Part shown: in pieces, positions 33,614 through 42,408 of the stretch | Numbering within the stretch: the first letter of the stretch is position 1 | How the letters are laid out: each line of letters starts with the position of its first letter | Assembly (NCBI GenBank): GCA_038231255.1 | Contig: JBBRLR010000016.1 | Span: forward strand, 5,299-69,298 | Length of the DNA stretch: 64,000 nucleotides | From: JALYUS01 sp038231255 | GTDB lineage: Bacteria; Chloroflexota; Chloroflexia; Thermomicrobiales; JALYUS01 | Direction of reading: 5' to 3' | Program-made: the position numbers and the translations under genes | Notes under the pieces: model-generated | Told to the model about the DNA's origin: nothing | Databases searched by the model: none | What the model saw: only the letters and a program-made list of their open reading frames with translations

Positions 33614-33646
33614 TCGTGCGGCAATCCCAACACAACGAAGAAGGTT

Positions 33647-33816
33647 GAACCACCAAGCCACCAAGAGAGGAGGGAAGGAATGTAGCGCAGTGACCGCAGA
33701 GACCACAGAGAGTACAAAGAAACGAAAGAAGAGACACACGCTCATTTTCTCTGCGATCTCTATGTCCTCTATGCTCAATCCTTCTCTTCTTGGTGTCCTT
33801 GGTGTCTTGGTGGTTC
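33647..33816. repeat. R1-type compound inverted repeat
   Basis: Outer arms GAACCACCAAG (33647-33657) and its complement (33806-33816) with ACCAAG units; nested inside are GCAGAG/CACAGAG units typical of the R1 family. It ends 3 nt from the M24-peptidase stop. Confidence 0.82.
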
Positions 33817-33819
33817 CGA

Positions 33820-35121
33820 TTAAATTAGGTGCAGTTCCGTTTGCCGACCGGACAGCCAGGAGACGGTGCCGCCGGAGAGTACGGCGTCCTCTTCGAGGGC
33901 GATGCGGACTTCCTGCCCGCCCCACTCCGGCACGGGGTGGCGGACATTCAATTCGATGGAGTAGCAGGTGCGGTCGTAGAGCGGGTAATCGCCATTGCCC
34001 GGCACGCCCTCTTGCCGGTCCCAGAGGCCGATTGTCGGCCCGGCGGCGTGGCCATGGTAGCCGAGCGGGTGGGTGTAGATGCTCGGCGTCAGCCCGGCGT
34101 CGCGCGCGTCCGCGAGGGCTTCGCGCAGCACGGTATTCCCCGAATGCCCGGCGACCATCGCTCCGCGCAGGATGTCCTGCAGGCGGTTGCCCGCCGCCAG
34201 CGCCGCAACGAGGCCCGCCGGGGCGTCGGTCTCGCCCGGCTTGCGGATATAGGCATGCTGCTGGTGGTCGGTCGCCAGCCCGAGATAATAAAAGCCCATG
34301 TCGCAATGCAGCAAGTCGCCGTGCTGGATCAGCGTGCGCCGATCGTCGGTGCGCTGGATGGCGTCCCACGCCTCACCGGGCGATTGGACGGTGATCGTCG
34401 GCTGGAACCACGCCTGCAAGCCGGCGTCGAGCATCGTCTGGCGCATCCACCAGACGACATCGTCGGTTGTCGTCGCACCGGGCTGGATCGTGCGCGGCGA
34501 GAACGCCTCGGCGATGATCGCGTGACCAAGCGCGATGATACTCGGATAGACTTCCAGTTCGGCGGGGATGCGCCGCTCCAGCCAGCCGACACAGAGCCGT
34601 TCCGCGCTGGTCGTGCGGGCCATCAACTCCTCACCGAGCGCGGCGGCGATGCGCGTGTACTCCTGGTGCGTCAGGCCGTCACCGAAGGCGAAGGTTGCCG
34701 AGATGTCGAGGCCGATCTTCTTCGGGTCGCGCTCGCGGACGACGCGGGCGAGGCAGGCGTCCTGCTCCTCCGCCTCCGGATCCCAGCCCTTTGTGTAGAA
34801 CTCCCCGAAGCCGTAACGGTCGAGCGTCAGCCGCTCCACGCTGCCGTCAGGGTGGCGCGAGAAGACGAGGATCGTGCGACGGCGCGCGGCCATGCTCGGC
34901 TCCGGCAGCATCGTCATGATCACCGGGTCCTCGTTGTACTCGCGGGCGGCGATGATCCACATATCGAAGTCTTCCCGCGCCATCAGGGCGGGCAGGATCG
35001 TGTCGAGCCGCTGTGTAAGCCAGTCATTGCGCACAGGCGCCCGCGCGCGCAGCGGCAGGACGCGCTCGCGCAGGGCGGTCACAAACCCAGTACGGCTGTC
35101 GGTTGCTCCGTTGTCGGTCAT
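33820..35121 (-). CDS. M24-family (Xaa-Pro peptidase/creatinase-fold) metallopeptidase
   Basis: 433 residues. The pita-bread domain carries the five ligands in order: LLHCDMGFYYLGLATD (two Asp), HPLGYHGHAAGP (His), CYSIELNV (Glu) and EVRIALEEDAVL (Glu). The N-terminal creatinase-like domain is also present. Family members cleave X-Pro dipeptides, creatine or related amides. It is the last gene of the operon that begins with the ABC transporter binding protein at 41294 and follows the alpha/beta hydrolase by 43 nt, suggesting it acts on an imported amino-acid or peptide substrate. Confidence 0.88.
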   Translation of the reverse strand: MTDNGATDSRTGFVTALRERVLPLRARAPVRNDWLTQRLDTILPALMAREDFDMWIIAAREYNEDPVIMTMLPEPSMAARRRTILVFSRHPDGSVERLTLDRYGFGEFYTKGWDPEAEEQDACLARVVRERDPKKIGLDISATFAFGDGLTHQEYTRIAAALGEELMARTTSAERLCVGWLERRIPAELEVYPSIIALGHAIIAEAFSPRTIQPGATTTDDVVWWMRQTMLDAGLQAWFQPTITVQSPGEAWDAIQRTDDRRTLIQHGDLLHCDMGFYYLGLATDHQQHAYIRKPGETDAPAGLVAALAAGNRLQDILRGAMVAGHSGNTVLREALADARDAGLTPSIYTHPLGYHGHAAGPTIGLWDRQEGVPGNGDYPLYDRTCYSIELNVRHPVPEWGGQEVRIALEEDAVLSGGTVSWLSGRQTELHLI

Positions 35122-35164
35122 CGTCGCGCCTCCATTTCGTCGGGCTGCGGGTTGTCGGTGGGTA

Positions 35165-36022
35165 TCATACCGCGAGGAACGCCGCGCATTCCTTTATGAA
35201 CTGCTCCGCGAGGATGACGGTGTAGTGGTTCGTGTCGGCGATTTCAATCAGTCGGCTCCGGGGGATGACATGCAGCATCCGCTCCGCCTCCGCGCGCGGC
35301 AGGAGCAGTCCGCGATCCGGCGCGAGCATACCGACCGTCGCGCGCACGATCAGCGTCGGCGCCTTCACCATCTCGGGGAGCGCCGCCAGATTGAGCGCGC
35401 CGTTCATCGCCACTTCCTCGGCAATGGCGGTGCGCGGCACGCGGCAGAGTACCGTGCCGTCCGCGCGGGTCTCGGCATCGTAGCGGTAATAGCCGCGCCA
35501 AAACTCCGCATGTGGCGTCATCCACGGCGCGTACATCGCTTCCCAGTATGCATCGAACGACGGATAAGGCATGCCGAGGCGCGCCAATGCCTTGCCAATC
35601 GCCTTGCCGGTGTCCGGCGGCAGGTTGCCGCCCGCGTCCACGAGCGCCAGTTTGCCGAGGCACTGCGGGTGGATCGCGGCAAACAGGAGGCCGATCATCG
35701 CGCCGAGCGAATGGCCGACGTAGTTGACGGTGGGGAGGTTGAAGTGATCGGCGAGGGCGAGCAGATCATTGACGTGATACGGGAGGCCATAGCCGTGCGG
35801 CGGCTTCTCGCTCATCCCGCGACCGCGCAGATCGGGCGCAATTGCGTACCAGCCCCGCGCCGCGAGTTGCGGACCGAACGCCGCCCACGCCCGCGAACTG
35901 GCGGTAATCCCATGCACCAGCATCACTGCCCGCTCCGGCCCGGTGAATGCGCCCCAGGTCGCGACGCGCAGCGTAATGCCGTTTACCGCGATGTCATGCG
36001 TTGTGGCGGCTGATACGCTCAT
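35165..36022 (-). CDS. Alpha/beta hydrolase
   Basis: 285 residues. Oxyanion strand VMLVHGITASSRAW, nucleophile elbow YVGHSLGAMIG (Ser), acid and His in the closing region (RLIEIADTNHYTVI, His). It resembles C-C hydrolases and haloperoxidase-like esterases, substrate undetermined. Its ATG starts 2 nt after the stop of the livM-type gene, so it is translationally linked to the transporter operon and followed by the M24 peptidase. Confidence 0.88.
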   Translation of the reverse strand: MSVSAATTHDIAVNGITLRVATWGAFTGPERAVMLVHGITASSRAWAAFGPQLAARGWYAIAPDLRGRGMSEKPPHGYGLPYHVNDLLALADHFNLPTVNYVGHSLGAMIGLLFAAIHPQCLGKLALVDAGGNLPPDTGKAIGKALARLGMPYPSFDAYWEAMYAPWMTPHAEFWRGYYRYDAETRADGTVLCRVPRTAIAEEVAMNGALNLAALPEMVKAPTLIVRATVGMLAPDRGLLLPRAEAERMLHVIPRSRLIEIADTNHYTVILAEQFIKECAAFLAV

Positions 36023-36024
36023 GG

Positions 36025-37068
36025 TCAGGCTTCCTTTCTGTATCGCGGGGCGCGGAAGCGCTGCGCCAGCACCGTCCCGGCGATGCCGCGCGGGAAGAAA
36101 AGGACGAGCAGAACGAAGATGATGCCGAGGATAAAGAGCGGGTCGGCCAGCGGGCGACTGAGGGCGCCGGGCAACGCGCTCACCGTGTCGGACGCCGCCC
36201 AGGTCGTCAGGCGGACATTGAGGTAATGGTAGAGCATCGCGCCCGCCACCGGCCCCCAGAGCGCGCCGCTGCCGCCGATAATCACCATCAGCAGGAGCGC
36301 GACCGTGAAATCGGAGCGCACCGAGGCGGGCGTCGCGCCGCTCGACAGAAAAAGATACAGAACGCCCGCCACCGCCGCGATCACGGACGAGATGACGAAG
36401 GCGACCAGTTTGTAGGTGTACGGGCGCAACCCGACCATCTCCACGCGCCGCTCATTCTCGCGGATGCCCTCCCAGATGTGGCCCGTCGGCGAGGTAATCA
36501 TCCGGAGCGCGAGCAGGTAGACGACGATCAGTCCGCCCAATGTCAGCCAATACAGATTGCCGGTGTGGACGACGCCGACCATCCATGTCGGCAGGTTCTT
36601 CGTCGGCAGGCTCAACCCTTCCTCGCCGCCCGTCAGCCGACCCGGATTCTTGCCGACGACAACCGCGCCCGCCTGGGCGAAGGCGAGCGTCACCATCGCG
36701 AAATACACGCCCTGCGTCCGCAGCGCGAGCGCGCCGATTGCCACGGCGAGCAGGAGCGTCGCGGCGAGCGTGAAGAGCAGCGCCGGGCCGAGTGACCACT
36801 GCCAGCGGCGCAGCGCGATCACCGGCAGATAAACGCCCGCGCCAAAAAAGAGCGCGTGCCCGAAGGACAGGATACCGGTATAGCCGAACAACAGGTTGTA
36901 CGAGAGCGCGGCGATACCGAACGCGAAGCCGACGGCGAGCAGTTGTAGGTTCCCTGCCTGATTAAGCGGGCCGTCGAAGAGCACTGGGATATGCACCGCC
37001 ACTTTCGGCACGACCAGCAGCGCGACGAGGATGATGACCGGCCAGAAGGGCCGCACGCGCCGCATCAT
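36025..37068 (-). CDS. livM: Branched-chain-amino-acid-type ABC permease, LivM family
   Basis: 347 residues with about nine to ten membrane helices. Family motifs: AALSYNLLFGYTGILSFGHALFFG near the N-terminus and MVIIGGSGALWGPVAGAML in the cytoplasmic EAA-like loop. ATG 37068 overlaps the upstream permease stop by 4 nt (ATGA), a standard sign of coupled translation. It pairs with the LivH-type permease to form the membrane channel. The transported compound is not known; LivM families also carry urea, amides and aromatic acids. Confidence 0.92.
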   Translation of the reverse strand: MMRRVRPFWPVIILVALLVVPKVAVHIPVLFDGPLNQAGNLQLLAVGFAFGIAALSYNLLFGYTGILSFGHALFFGAGVYLPVIALRRWQWSLGPALLFTLAATLLLAVAIGALALRTQGVYFAMVTLAFAQAGAVVVGKNPGRLTGGEEGLSLPTKNLPTWMVGVVHTGNLYWLTLGGLIVVYLLALRMITSPTGHIWEGIRENERRVEMVGLRPYTYKLVAFVISSVIAAVAGVLYLFLSSGATPASVRSDFTVALLLMVIIGGSGALWGPVAGAMLYHYLNVRLTTWAASDTVSALPGALSRPLADPLFILGIIFVLLVLFFPRGIAGTVLAQRFRAPRYRKEA

Positions 37069-37955
37069 CGCCGCGCCCCCAACAGGCCGCCCGGCCGGAC
37101 AAGCAGCACAACCGCGAGCAAAATGACGACGACGAAATCGCCCAACCACGCCGCCGCGTAGTAATTCGCGTACTGCTGCGACAAGCCGATAATCACTGCC
37201 GCCAGCGCGCTCCCGCTAATCGAGCCAAGCCCGCCGATCACGACGACGATAAAGGCAAAAATCAGGTTGACGGTGCCGATGCTCGGGTCAATGGACTTGA
37301 AGTACGCCCCGCCGAAGACGCCGCCCAGCCCTGCCAACGCGCCGCCGAGCGCGAAGACGAGCGTGAAGGCGCGGTTGACATCAATGCCGAGCGCCTGCAC
37401 CATCTCGCGATTCTCCGCGCCCGCCCGGACGATCAGCCCGTAGCGCGTGTACCGCAGAAAAAGTAGCATCAGCCCCAATACGATTGCCGCCACAGCGATC
37501 AGCACGAGCCGGTTCGCCGGCACGCGCGCCCCGGCGATGGTCAGGGTCGCCGCCATCCAGCGCGGCTGCGGGAAAATCTTCGCGTCGTGCTTCCAGATCA
37601 CCGCCGTCAGTTCGGTCAGCGCCAGCCCCGCGCCGAGCGTGACGAGCACCTGGTAGATCGTGCGCTTGTAGAGCGGCCGCAGCAACACAACCTCCGTTCC
37701 CGTCGCCAGCGCCGCCCCCGCGACGACCGCCGCGACAATCGCGAGCAGGAAGATGCCCGTGGATGCATTGCCGCCCGCCGGTGTCTTCATCGAAATCACC
37801 CACCACGCGGCGTATGCGCCCCATGTGAAGAACGCCCCGTGTGCGAAATTGAGCACATCCATCAGCCCGAAAATCAGCGACAGCCCCGATGCAAGCAGGA
37901 AGTACATCGCCGCCAGCGCCAGCCCCGTCAAGGTAATAAAAATCAGCGTACTCAT
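37065..37955 (-). CDS. livH: Branched-chain-amino-acid-type ABC permease, LivH family
   Basis: 296 residues, about eight membrane helices. LivH signature: ASGLSLIFGLMDVLNFAHGAFFTWGAYAAW, RYTRYGLIVRAGAENREMVQALGIDVNRAF and FIVVVIGGLGSISGSALAA. It forms the inner-membrane pore with LivM. The gap to livF upstream (91 nt) is filled by R6 and R5 repeats. The operon order from the 5' end is binding protein, G, F, H, M, hydrolase, M24 peptidase. Confidence 0.93.
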   Translation of the reverse strand: MSTLIFITLTGLALAAMYFLLASGLSLIFGLMDVLNFAHGAFFTWGAYAAWWVISMKTPAGGNASTGIFLLAIVAAVVAGAALATGTEVVLLRPLYKRTIYQVLVTLGAGLALTELTAVIWKHDAKIFPQPRWMAATLTIAGARVPANRLVLIAVAAIVLGLMLLFLRYTRYGLIVRAGAENREMVQALGIDVNRAFTLVFALGGALAGLGGVFGGAYFKSIDPSIGTVNLIFAFIVVVIGGLGSISGSALAAVIIGLSQQYANYYAAAWLGDFVVVILLAVVLLVRPGGLLGARR

Positions 37956-37965
37956 GGTTCTCCAG

Positions 37966-38058
37966 AGTAGTCAGTAGCCAGTGGTCGGTAGTCAGAACGG
38001 GGTAGGGGCGTACAGCCGTACGCCCTCCCTTCTCGGTCCTCAGTCCTCAGTCCTCAGC
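37966..38058. repeat. R6 heptamer tracts flanking an R5 palindrome
   Basis: AGTAGTC-type 7-bp units (37966-37996), an R5 palindrome (38001-38029), then TCCTCAG units (38035-38058). The last tract encodes the end of the LivF protein (RRAED-stop on the minus strand). Confidence 0.82.
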
Positions 38059-38769
38059 CCTTCGTCCTGCTCCCAGATACCGTGCCTGGAGCGCGTTGTC
38101 CGCCGCGACATCGGCCATCGCGCCGGTGTAGACCGTCCGGCCGTCGTCAATGATGACCGCGTCATCGCCGATGGCGGCCGCCATCGCCAGATTTTGCTCG
38201 ACGAGCAGGATCGTTGTCGTCCCCTTGATTGCCCGGAGCGCCTCCGTTACCTGCGCGATGACGACGGGCGCAAGTCCCTTCGAGGGTTCGTCAATGACGA
38301 GCAGCCGGTTCTCGTTAACGAGCGCGCGGGCAATCGCCACCATCTGCTGCTGCCCACCGGAAAGCGAGCCTGCCCGCTGATTGCCACGCGCCTTGAGGTC
38401 GGGAAAGAGCGCATGCACCGTCGCCATCCGCGCCGGATCCGCGCCGGGGCGTTGCGCCAGCCGCAGGTTCTCCGCAACGGTCAGCCCGCCGAAGACATCG
38501 CGATCCTCCGGCACATAGCCGACGCCGCGCCGGACGATCCGGTACGGCTGCTCGCGCGTCACCTCCGCGCCGAACAGGTCAATCCTCCCCCGCGCGGCAG
38601 GCGTCAGGCCGAGGATCGAGCGCAGCGTCGTCGTCTTCCCCGCCCCGTTCCGCCCCAACAGCACCGTCACTCGCCCCGGCGCGACCGCGAACGACACCCC
38701 CTGCAAGATATGCGACTCCCCGATGTACGTATGCACCCCCTCCACCCGCAACACCGCCTCACTACTCAT
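38047..38769 (-). CDS. livF: ABC transporter ATP-binding protein, LivF family
   Basis: 240 residues from ATG 38769. Walker A LLGRNGAGKTTTLRSIL, Q-loop region with GYVPEDRDVF, signature LSGGQQQMVAIARAL, Walker B LLVIDEPSKGLAPVV and H-loop region LLVEQNLAMA. The frame is open upstream only through an R1 repeat. The last residues GAGRRAED and the stop come from the TCCTCAG heptamer tract. Together with LivG it powers the transporter. Confidence 0.93.
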   Translation of the reverse strand: MSSEAVLRVEGVHTYIGESHILQGVSFAVAPGRVTVLLGRNGAGKTTTLRSILGLTPAARGRIDLFGAEVTREQPYRIVRRGVGYVPEDRDVFGGLTVAENLRLAQRPGADPARMATVHALFPDLKARGNQRAGSLSGGQQQMVAIARALVNENRLLVIDEPSKGLAPVVIAQVTEALRAIKGTTTILLVEQNLAMAAAIGDDAVIIDDGRTVYTGAMADVAADNALQARYLGAGRRAED

Positions 38770-38798
38770 CGCCGCACCCACGGGGAGAAACCGGAGAA

Positions 38799-38914
38799 AA
38801 CCGCAAAGGCGCAAAGAACGCGAAGGGGGCAAAGAGGGAAAGAGGAATAGATTATTGTCCCCCTCCCATTCTTCTTTTTCTTTGCGTCCTTTGCGCTTTT
38901 TGCGCCTTTGCGGT
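38799..38914. repeat. R1 inverted repeat (GCGCAAAG type)
   Basis: 17-bp stem, about 38799-38815 with 38898-38914, in the gap between livG and livF inside the operon. Confidence 0.88.
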
Positions 38915-38949
38915 TCATACCCGGTTTCCGTCCCCGTTCCCGTTTCTTT

Positions 38950-39702
38950 TCATGCGACACCGAGGTAGGCGGAGCGGACGAAGGGGTCGGCCATCACGGC
39001 ATCGGGTGTGTCGTAGGCGACGAGCGCGCCGTTGGCGAGGACGGCGACGCGGTCCGAAAGGTCGTGGACCGCCTCCATCTTGTGCTCCACCATCAGGATC
39101 GTTTTGCGCTCCACATCGCGGATATGCCGGATGACATCGAGCATCGCGGGCACATCCTCCGCGCTAACGCCGGAGGTCGGCTCGTCGAGGAGCAGCACGT
39201 CTGGCTCGGTGCAGAGGAGGAGCGCGAGTTCCAGTTTACGCTTGTCGCCGTGCGAGAGCGCGCCCGCCAGTGTTTGCTCCCGCCCGCGCAGACCAACGAC
39301 TTCCAGCGCCCATGCCGCCCGTTCGAGCACCGCGCGGTCTTTGAAAACGCCGCGCCAAAGGGCGAAGTTGCCGGGTCGCCCCGCCTGCACTGCCAGCCGC
39401 GTATTTTCCAGCACGGGCAAGCCGGGAAAGATTGTCGTCTGCTGAAATGACCGCCCCAACCCGCGCCGCACCCGCGCGAAGGGCGGCAGGCCGGTAATCT
39501 CCTCGCCCCGGAAGAAGATCGTGCCACTCGTCGGCGCATACAGGCCGCTAAAGAGATTGAAGAGGCTCGTCTTGCCTGCGCCGTTCGGCCCGATCACCGA
39601 GACGAACTCCCCCTCCGGCACGCCGAAGGAGACGTTGTCCACGATCGTCGCGCCACCGAAGCGCAACGTCAGATTACGCGTCTCCAAAATCATCGCGGCC
39701 AT
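38950..39702 (-). CDS. livG: ABC transporter ATP-binding protein, LivG family
   Basis: 250 residues. Walker A VIGPNGAGKTSLFNLFSGL, Q-loop RRGLGRSFQQTTIFPGL, a signature reading LSHGDKRKLELALLL (usual LivG form), Walker B VLLLDEPTSGVS, H-loop ILMVEHKMEAVHDLSDRVAVL. ATG 39702 follows AAGGAG; starts at 39735 or 39693 are possible. It partners with LivF. Confidence 0.93.
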   Translation of the reverse strand: MAAMILETRNLTLRFGGATIVDNVSFGVPEGEFVSVIGPNGAGKTSLFNLFSGLYAPTSGTIFFRGEEITGLPPFARVRRGLGRSFQQTTIFPGLPVLENTRLAVQAGRPGNFALWRGVFKDRAVLERAAWALEVVGLRGREQTLAGALSHGDKRKLELALLLCTEPDVLLLDEPTSGVSAEDVPAMLDVIRHIRDVERKTILMVEHKMEAVHDLSDRVAVLANGALVAYDTPDAVMADPFVRSAYLGVA

Positions 39703-39750
39703 CGCTCCTTCACAAGTCAACGATTGGGTCGCCATATCGGCAGGAAACCG

Positions 39751-39817
39751 TAACGCAGAGGGCGCAGAGGGCGCAGAGGGAAATTCTTTTCCTTTTTCCT
39801 CTGCGCCCTCTGCGTTA
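39751..39817. repeat. R1 inverted repeat, perfect 20-bp arms
   Basis: 39751-39770 and 39798-39817 are exact reverse complements (AACGCAGAGGGCGCAGAGG core), between the binding-protein and livG genes. It may limit read-through so that the binding protein is made in excess. Confidence 0.92.
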
Positions 39818-39851
39818 AAATCCCGGCATCCTGGCGGTTGAGTTTCTTTCC

Positions 39852-41294
39852 TTACTTCTTGACTGGGGGCGCGACTTTGTCGGCGGCGACGGTGGCGATG
39901 GGCTGCGACTCATAGCCGTCGCCCTGCTTGACGAGTTTGACCTGGAACATCGGCTGCACGAGGGCGTGATCCTCCTTGCGGATCGTGTAGTCGCCCTTCA
40001 CCCCTTTAAAGGAGTACCCTTCCAGCGCCGCGATCATCTTTTTCACGTCGCTGCCGTCCGCGCCCTCGATGGCGTGGACGATCATCTGCGCGCCCGCGAA
40101 GCCGTCCGGGTCGAACAAGTCGGGCGTCTGATTCTTCTTTTTCAGGGCGTCCACGAGGTACTGGTTCACCTCATTCTGGGGCGCCTGGTAGATGTAGTGC
40201 GAAAGGAAGGCGATCTTGTCCGCCGCCGGGCCGAAGATCGGGTAGGTCGAGCGCTGGTCGAGGCCGGTAATGACCTTGTTGCTCGTCAGGACGCCCTGGC
40301 TGTCGAGCGCGGCGTACATCGCGGTCGCGGTCGTGCCCGCCCACGCGACGAAGACGAGATCTGCCTTTTTACCGGCGACCTGCTGTGCGAAGGGCGCAAA
40401 GTCTTTCGCGTCCTGCGGGACAAGCAATTGATCCACCGTCGCGCCATCGGGGCCGAAGACCTGCTTGACCGCCGCGACATTGGACTGACCGAAGGCGGAA
40501 TCCTGCGCGAAGACGAGGACATTCTTGCCCTTGAGGTCGGTGAGGAATGACTTCGCCGTCTGCACATCCTGCAACGACTGCCGCCCGGAGCGGAAGGTGT
40601 AGCCGTTGATGCCCGTCACCGCATCGCTCGCCGCCGGGCCACTGATGAAGAGCACCTGATTCTGCTCCGCGAGCGGCGCGATCTGCAAGGCGACGCCGGA
40701 AACGACCGACCCGCCAATGATCTTGTATCCCTGCCCGATGAAGTCCTTGGCCGCCGCGACGCCCGTCGCCGGGTCGCCCGCGTCGTCCTTGATGTCCAAC
40801 TGCACCTTGTGACCGGCGATCGCGCCCGTGCCCTTAGTGGCGTAGTCGAGGCCGATCTGCAACCCGTCGAGGAACTGCGCGCCATACGACGCGAGCGGGC
40901 CGGACTTTGAGGTAACGATGCCGACCTTGATCGTATCCTTGATCTGCACCGCCGCCACGCTCGCCGCCGGGCTTGTCGCAGCGGCAGTCGTGCCGACGGG
41001 AGCAGCCGTCCCGGCGGGAGCGGTGGAGGCGGCAACGCTCCCGGCCGGTCGGGTCGCGGCGGCAGCGGAACCGGCAGCCGCCGTCGCAGCGGGCGCACTG
41101 GTCGCGGCAGATGCAGTTGTTGCAGCCGGTGCGGTCGTGCCCGCCGGTTTCGGCGTATCAGTGGCGGAGCTGCCACCGCCACAGGCCGCCAGCACGGCGG
41201 CAACGCTCCCGGCCGCCGCCAATTTCAGCATCTCCCGGCGCCGCAACGGACGCCCCACGTTTTCCCCACACGCATCATCAAACGAGCGCATCAT
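39852..41294 (-). CDS. livJ: Substrate-binding lipoprotein of Liv-type ABC transporter
   Basis: 480 residues. Twin-arginine-like signal (RRREMLKLAAAG) followed by lipobox LAAC (Cys 38), so it is probably a Tat-exported lipoprotein. An unusually long Ala/Thr/Ser/Pro linker (to about 120) leads to the periplasmic-binding domain: IKVGIVTSKSGPLASYGAQFLDGLQIGLDYA, VVSGVALQIAPLAEQNQVLFISG, VLVFAQDSAFGQSNVAAVKQVF, GFAGAQMIVHAIEGA. This is first in the operon. Start 41294 or 41291 (adjacent ATGs) after AAGGGGAAG. Confidence 0.9.
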   Translation of the reverse strand: MMRSFDDACGENVGRPLRRREMLKLAAAGSVAAVLAACGGGSSATDTPKPAGTTAPAATTASAATSAPAATAAAGSAAAATRPAGSVAASTAPAGTAAPVGTTAAATSPAASVAAVQIKDTIKVGIVTSKSGPLASYGAQFLDGLQIGLDYATKGTGAIAGHKVQLDIKDDAGDPATGVAAAKDFIGQGYKIIGGSVVSGVALQIAPLAEQNQVLFISGPAASDAVTGINGYTFRSGRQSLQDVQTAKSFLTDLKGKNVLVFAQDSAFGQSNVAAVKQVFGPDGATVDQLLVPQDAKDFAPFAQQVAGKKADLVFVAWAGTTATAMYAALDSQGVLTSNKVITGLDQRSTYPIFGPAADKIAFLSHYIYQAPQNEVNQYLVDALKKKNQTPDLFDPDGFAGAQMIVHAIEGADGSDVKKMIAALEGYSFKGVKGDYTIRKEDHALVQPMFQVKLVKQGDGYESQPIATVAADKVAPPVKK

Positions 41295-41472
41295 CTTCCC
41301 CTTCACCATTCAATCGCTTTTCGATTTCCCGGCCGCATTATCGGTGATCGCTGAACAAAGCACAATTCTGTAATTGCCAACTGGACGAAAGCACCTTGAT
41401 CGCTTTCCATCCGCTTGCGGTACCATGAGCCACGAACAGGCGTGCCACGACGGACAGAAAAGGAGAAACAAG

Positions 41473-42288
41473 ATGCGGCTGGAAGGGAAGATCGCACTGG
41501 TGACCGGAGCGAGTCATGGGATCGGCAGGGCGACGCCGCTCGTCTTCGCGCGGGAAGGGGCGGATGTCGCGATCACCTACCGGGGGCGCGAGGAGGGGGT
41601 GATGGAGACGGCGCGGGAGATCGAGGCGATGGGGCGGCGCGCACTCGTCTGGCACGCCGAGATGACGGAGCCGGGCGACTGCACGCGCATCGTGGACGAC
41701 ACAATCCGCGACTTCGGACGGCTCGACATCCTCATCAATAACGCGGGCGGCGGGCGCGGCGACGCCTTGCTGCAGCTGACACCGGAAGACTGGCACTACA
41801 CGATCAACCTCTGCGTCACCGCGCCCTTTCTGTGCGGCCAGCGGGCGGCGCAGCACATGGCGGAGCGCGGCGGGGGCGGCGCGATTGTCAACATCTCCTC
41901 CGTCCATTCCGACCACGCCTGGCCGAACGACGCGGCGTACGGCGTCGCGAAGGCGGGGTTGAATCGCCTGACGAAAAGCATGGCGCTCGAATGGGCGCGC
42001 TTCGGCATCCGCGTCAACTGCATCGCGCCCGGTTACATCGAGGTCGCCGTCACGCCCCAGGAGCAGGAGAAATATGCATGGGAAAAGACGGGCGCGGAAC
42101 CCGCCATCCCCGCCCAGCGCACCGGCCACCCCGAGGAGATCGCCCACGCCGCCCTCTATCTCGCGTCCGACGAGGCGCAATACACCACCGGTCAGCTGCT
42201 CTTCGTGGACGGCGGCCTCCTCCTCCCGCCCGTCACCGTCGCCGACTACCTGCGCGGTGACCGCACCGGCCGGGGGCTGGCGGGATAA
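41473..42288 (+). CDS. Short-chain dehydrogenase/reductase
   Basis: 271 residues. NAD(P) motif VTGASHGIGRATPLVF, INNAGGGRGD, catalytic Ser in IVNISSVHS, YGVAKAGLNRL (Tyr-xxx-Lys) and a C-terminal PGYIEVAVTP and TTGQLLFVDGGLLL. Classical SDR of the FabG/glucose-dehydrogenase type, substrate unknown. AAAAGGAGA precedes the ATG. It is divergent from the transporter operon and may act on its imported substrate. Confidence 0.92.
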   Translation: MRLEGKIALVTGASHGIGRATPLVFAREGADVAITYRGREEGVMETAREIEAMGRRALVWHAEMTEPGDCTRIVDDTIRDFGRLDILINNAGGGRGDALLQLTPEDWHYTINLCVTAPFLCGQRAAQHMAERGGGGAIVNISSVHSDHAWPNDAAYGVAKAGLNRLTKSMALEWARFGIRVNCIAPGYIEVAVTPQEQEKYAWEKTGAEPAIPAQRTGHPEEIAHAALYLASDEAQYTTGQLLFVDGGLLLPPVTVADYLRGDRTGRGLAG

Positions 42289-42334
42289 CGAGCAGCGGGC
42301 AATGCAACGTGAAAAACATTGATTGACAAGAACA

Positions 42335-42362
42335 TTGCCAAATTGCCACCTTGTGGTAGGAT
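42335..42362 (+). promoter_or_regulatory. Possible promoter of first DUF4352 gene
   Basis: TTGCCA (42335-42340), 16-nt spacer, TAGGAT (42357-42362), 47 nt before the ATG. A moderate match. Confidence 0.35.
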
Positions 42363-42408
42363 TTTCACACACTGACCGCCAAATGCTCGATTATAGAGGG
42401 GGAAGCGA

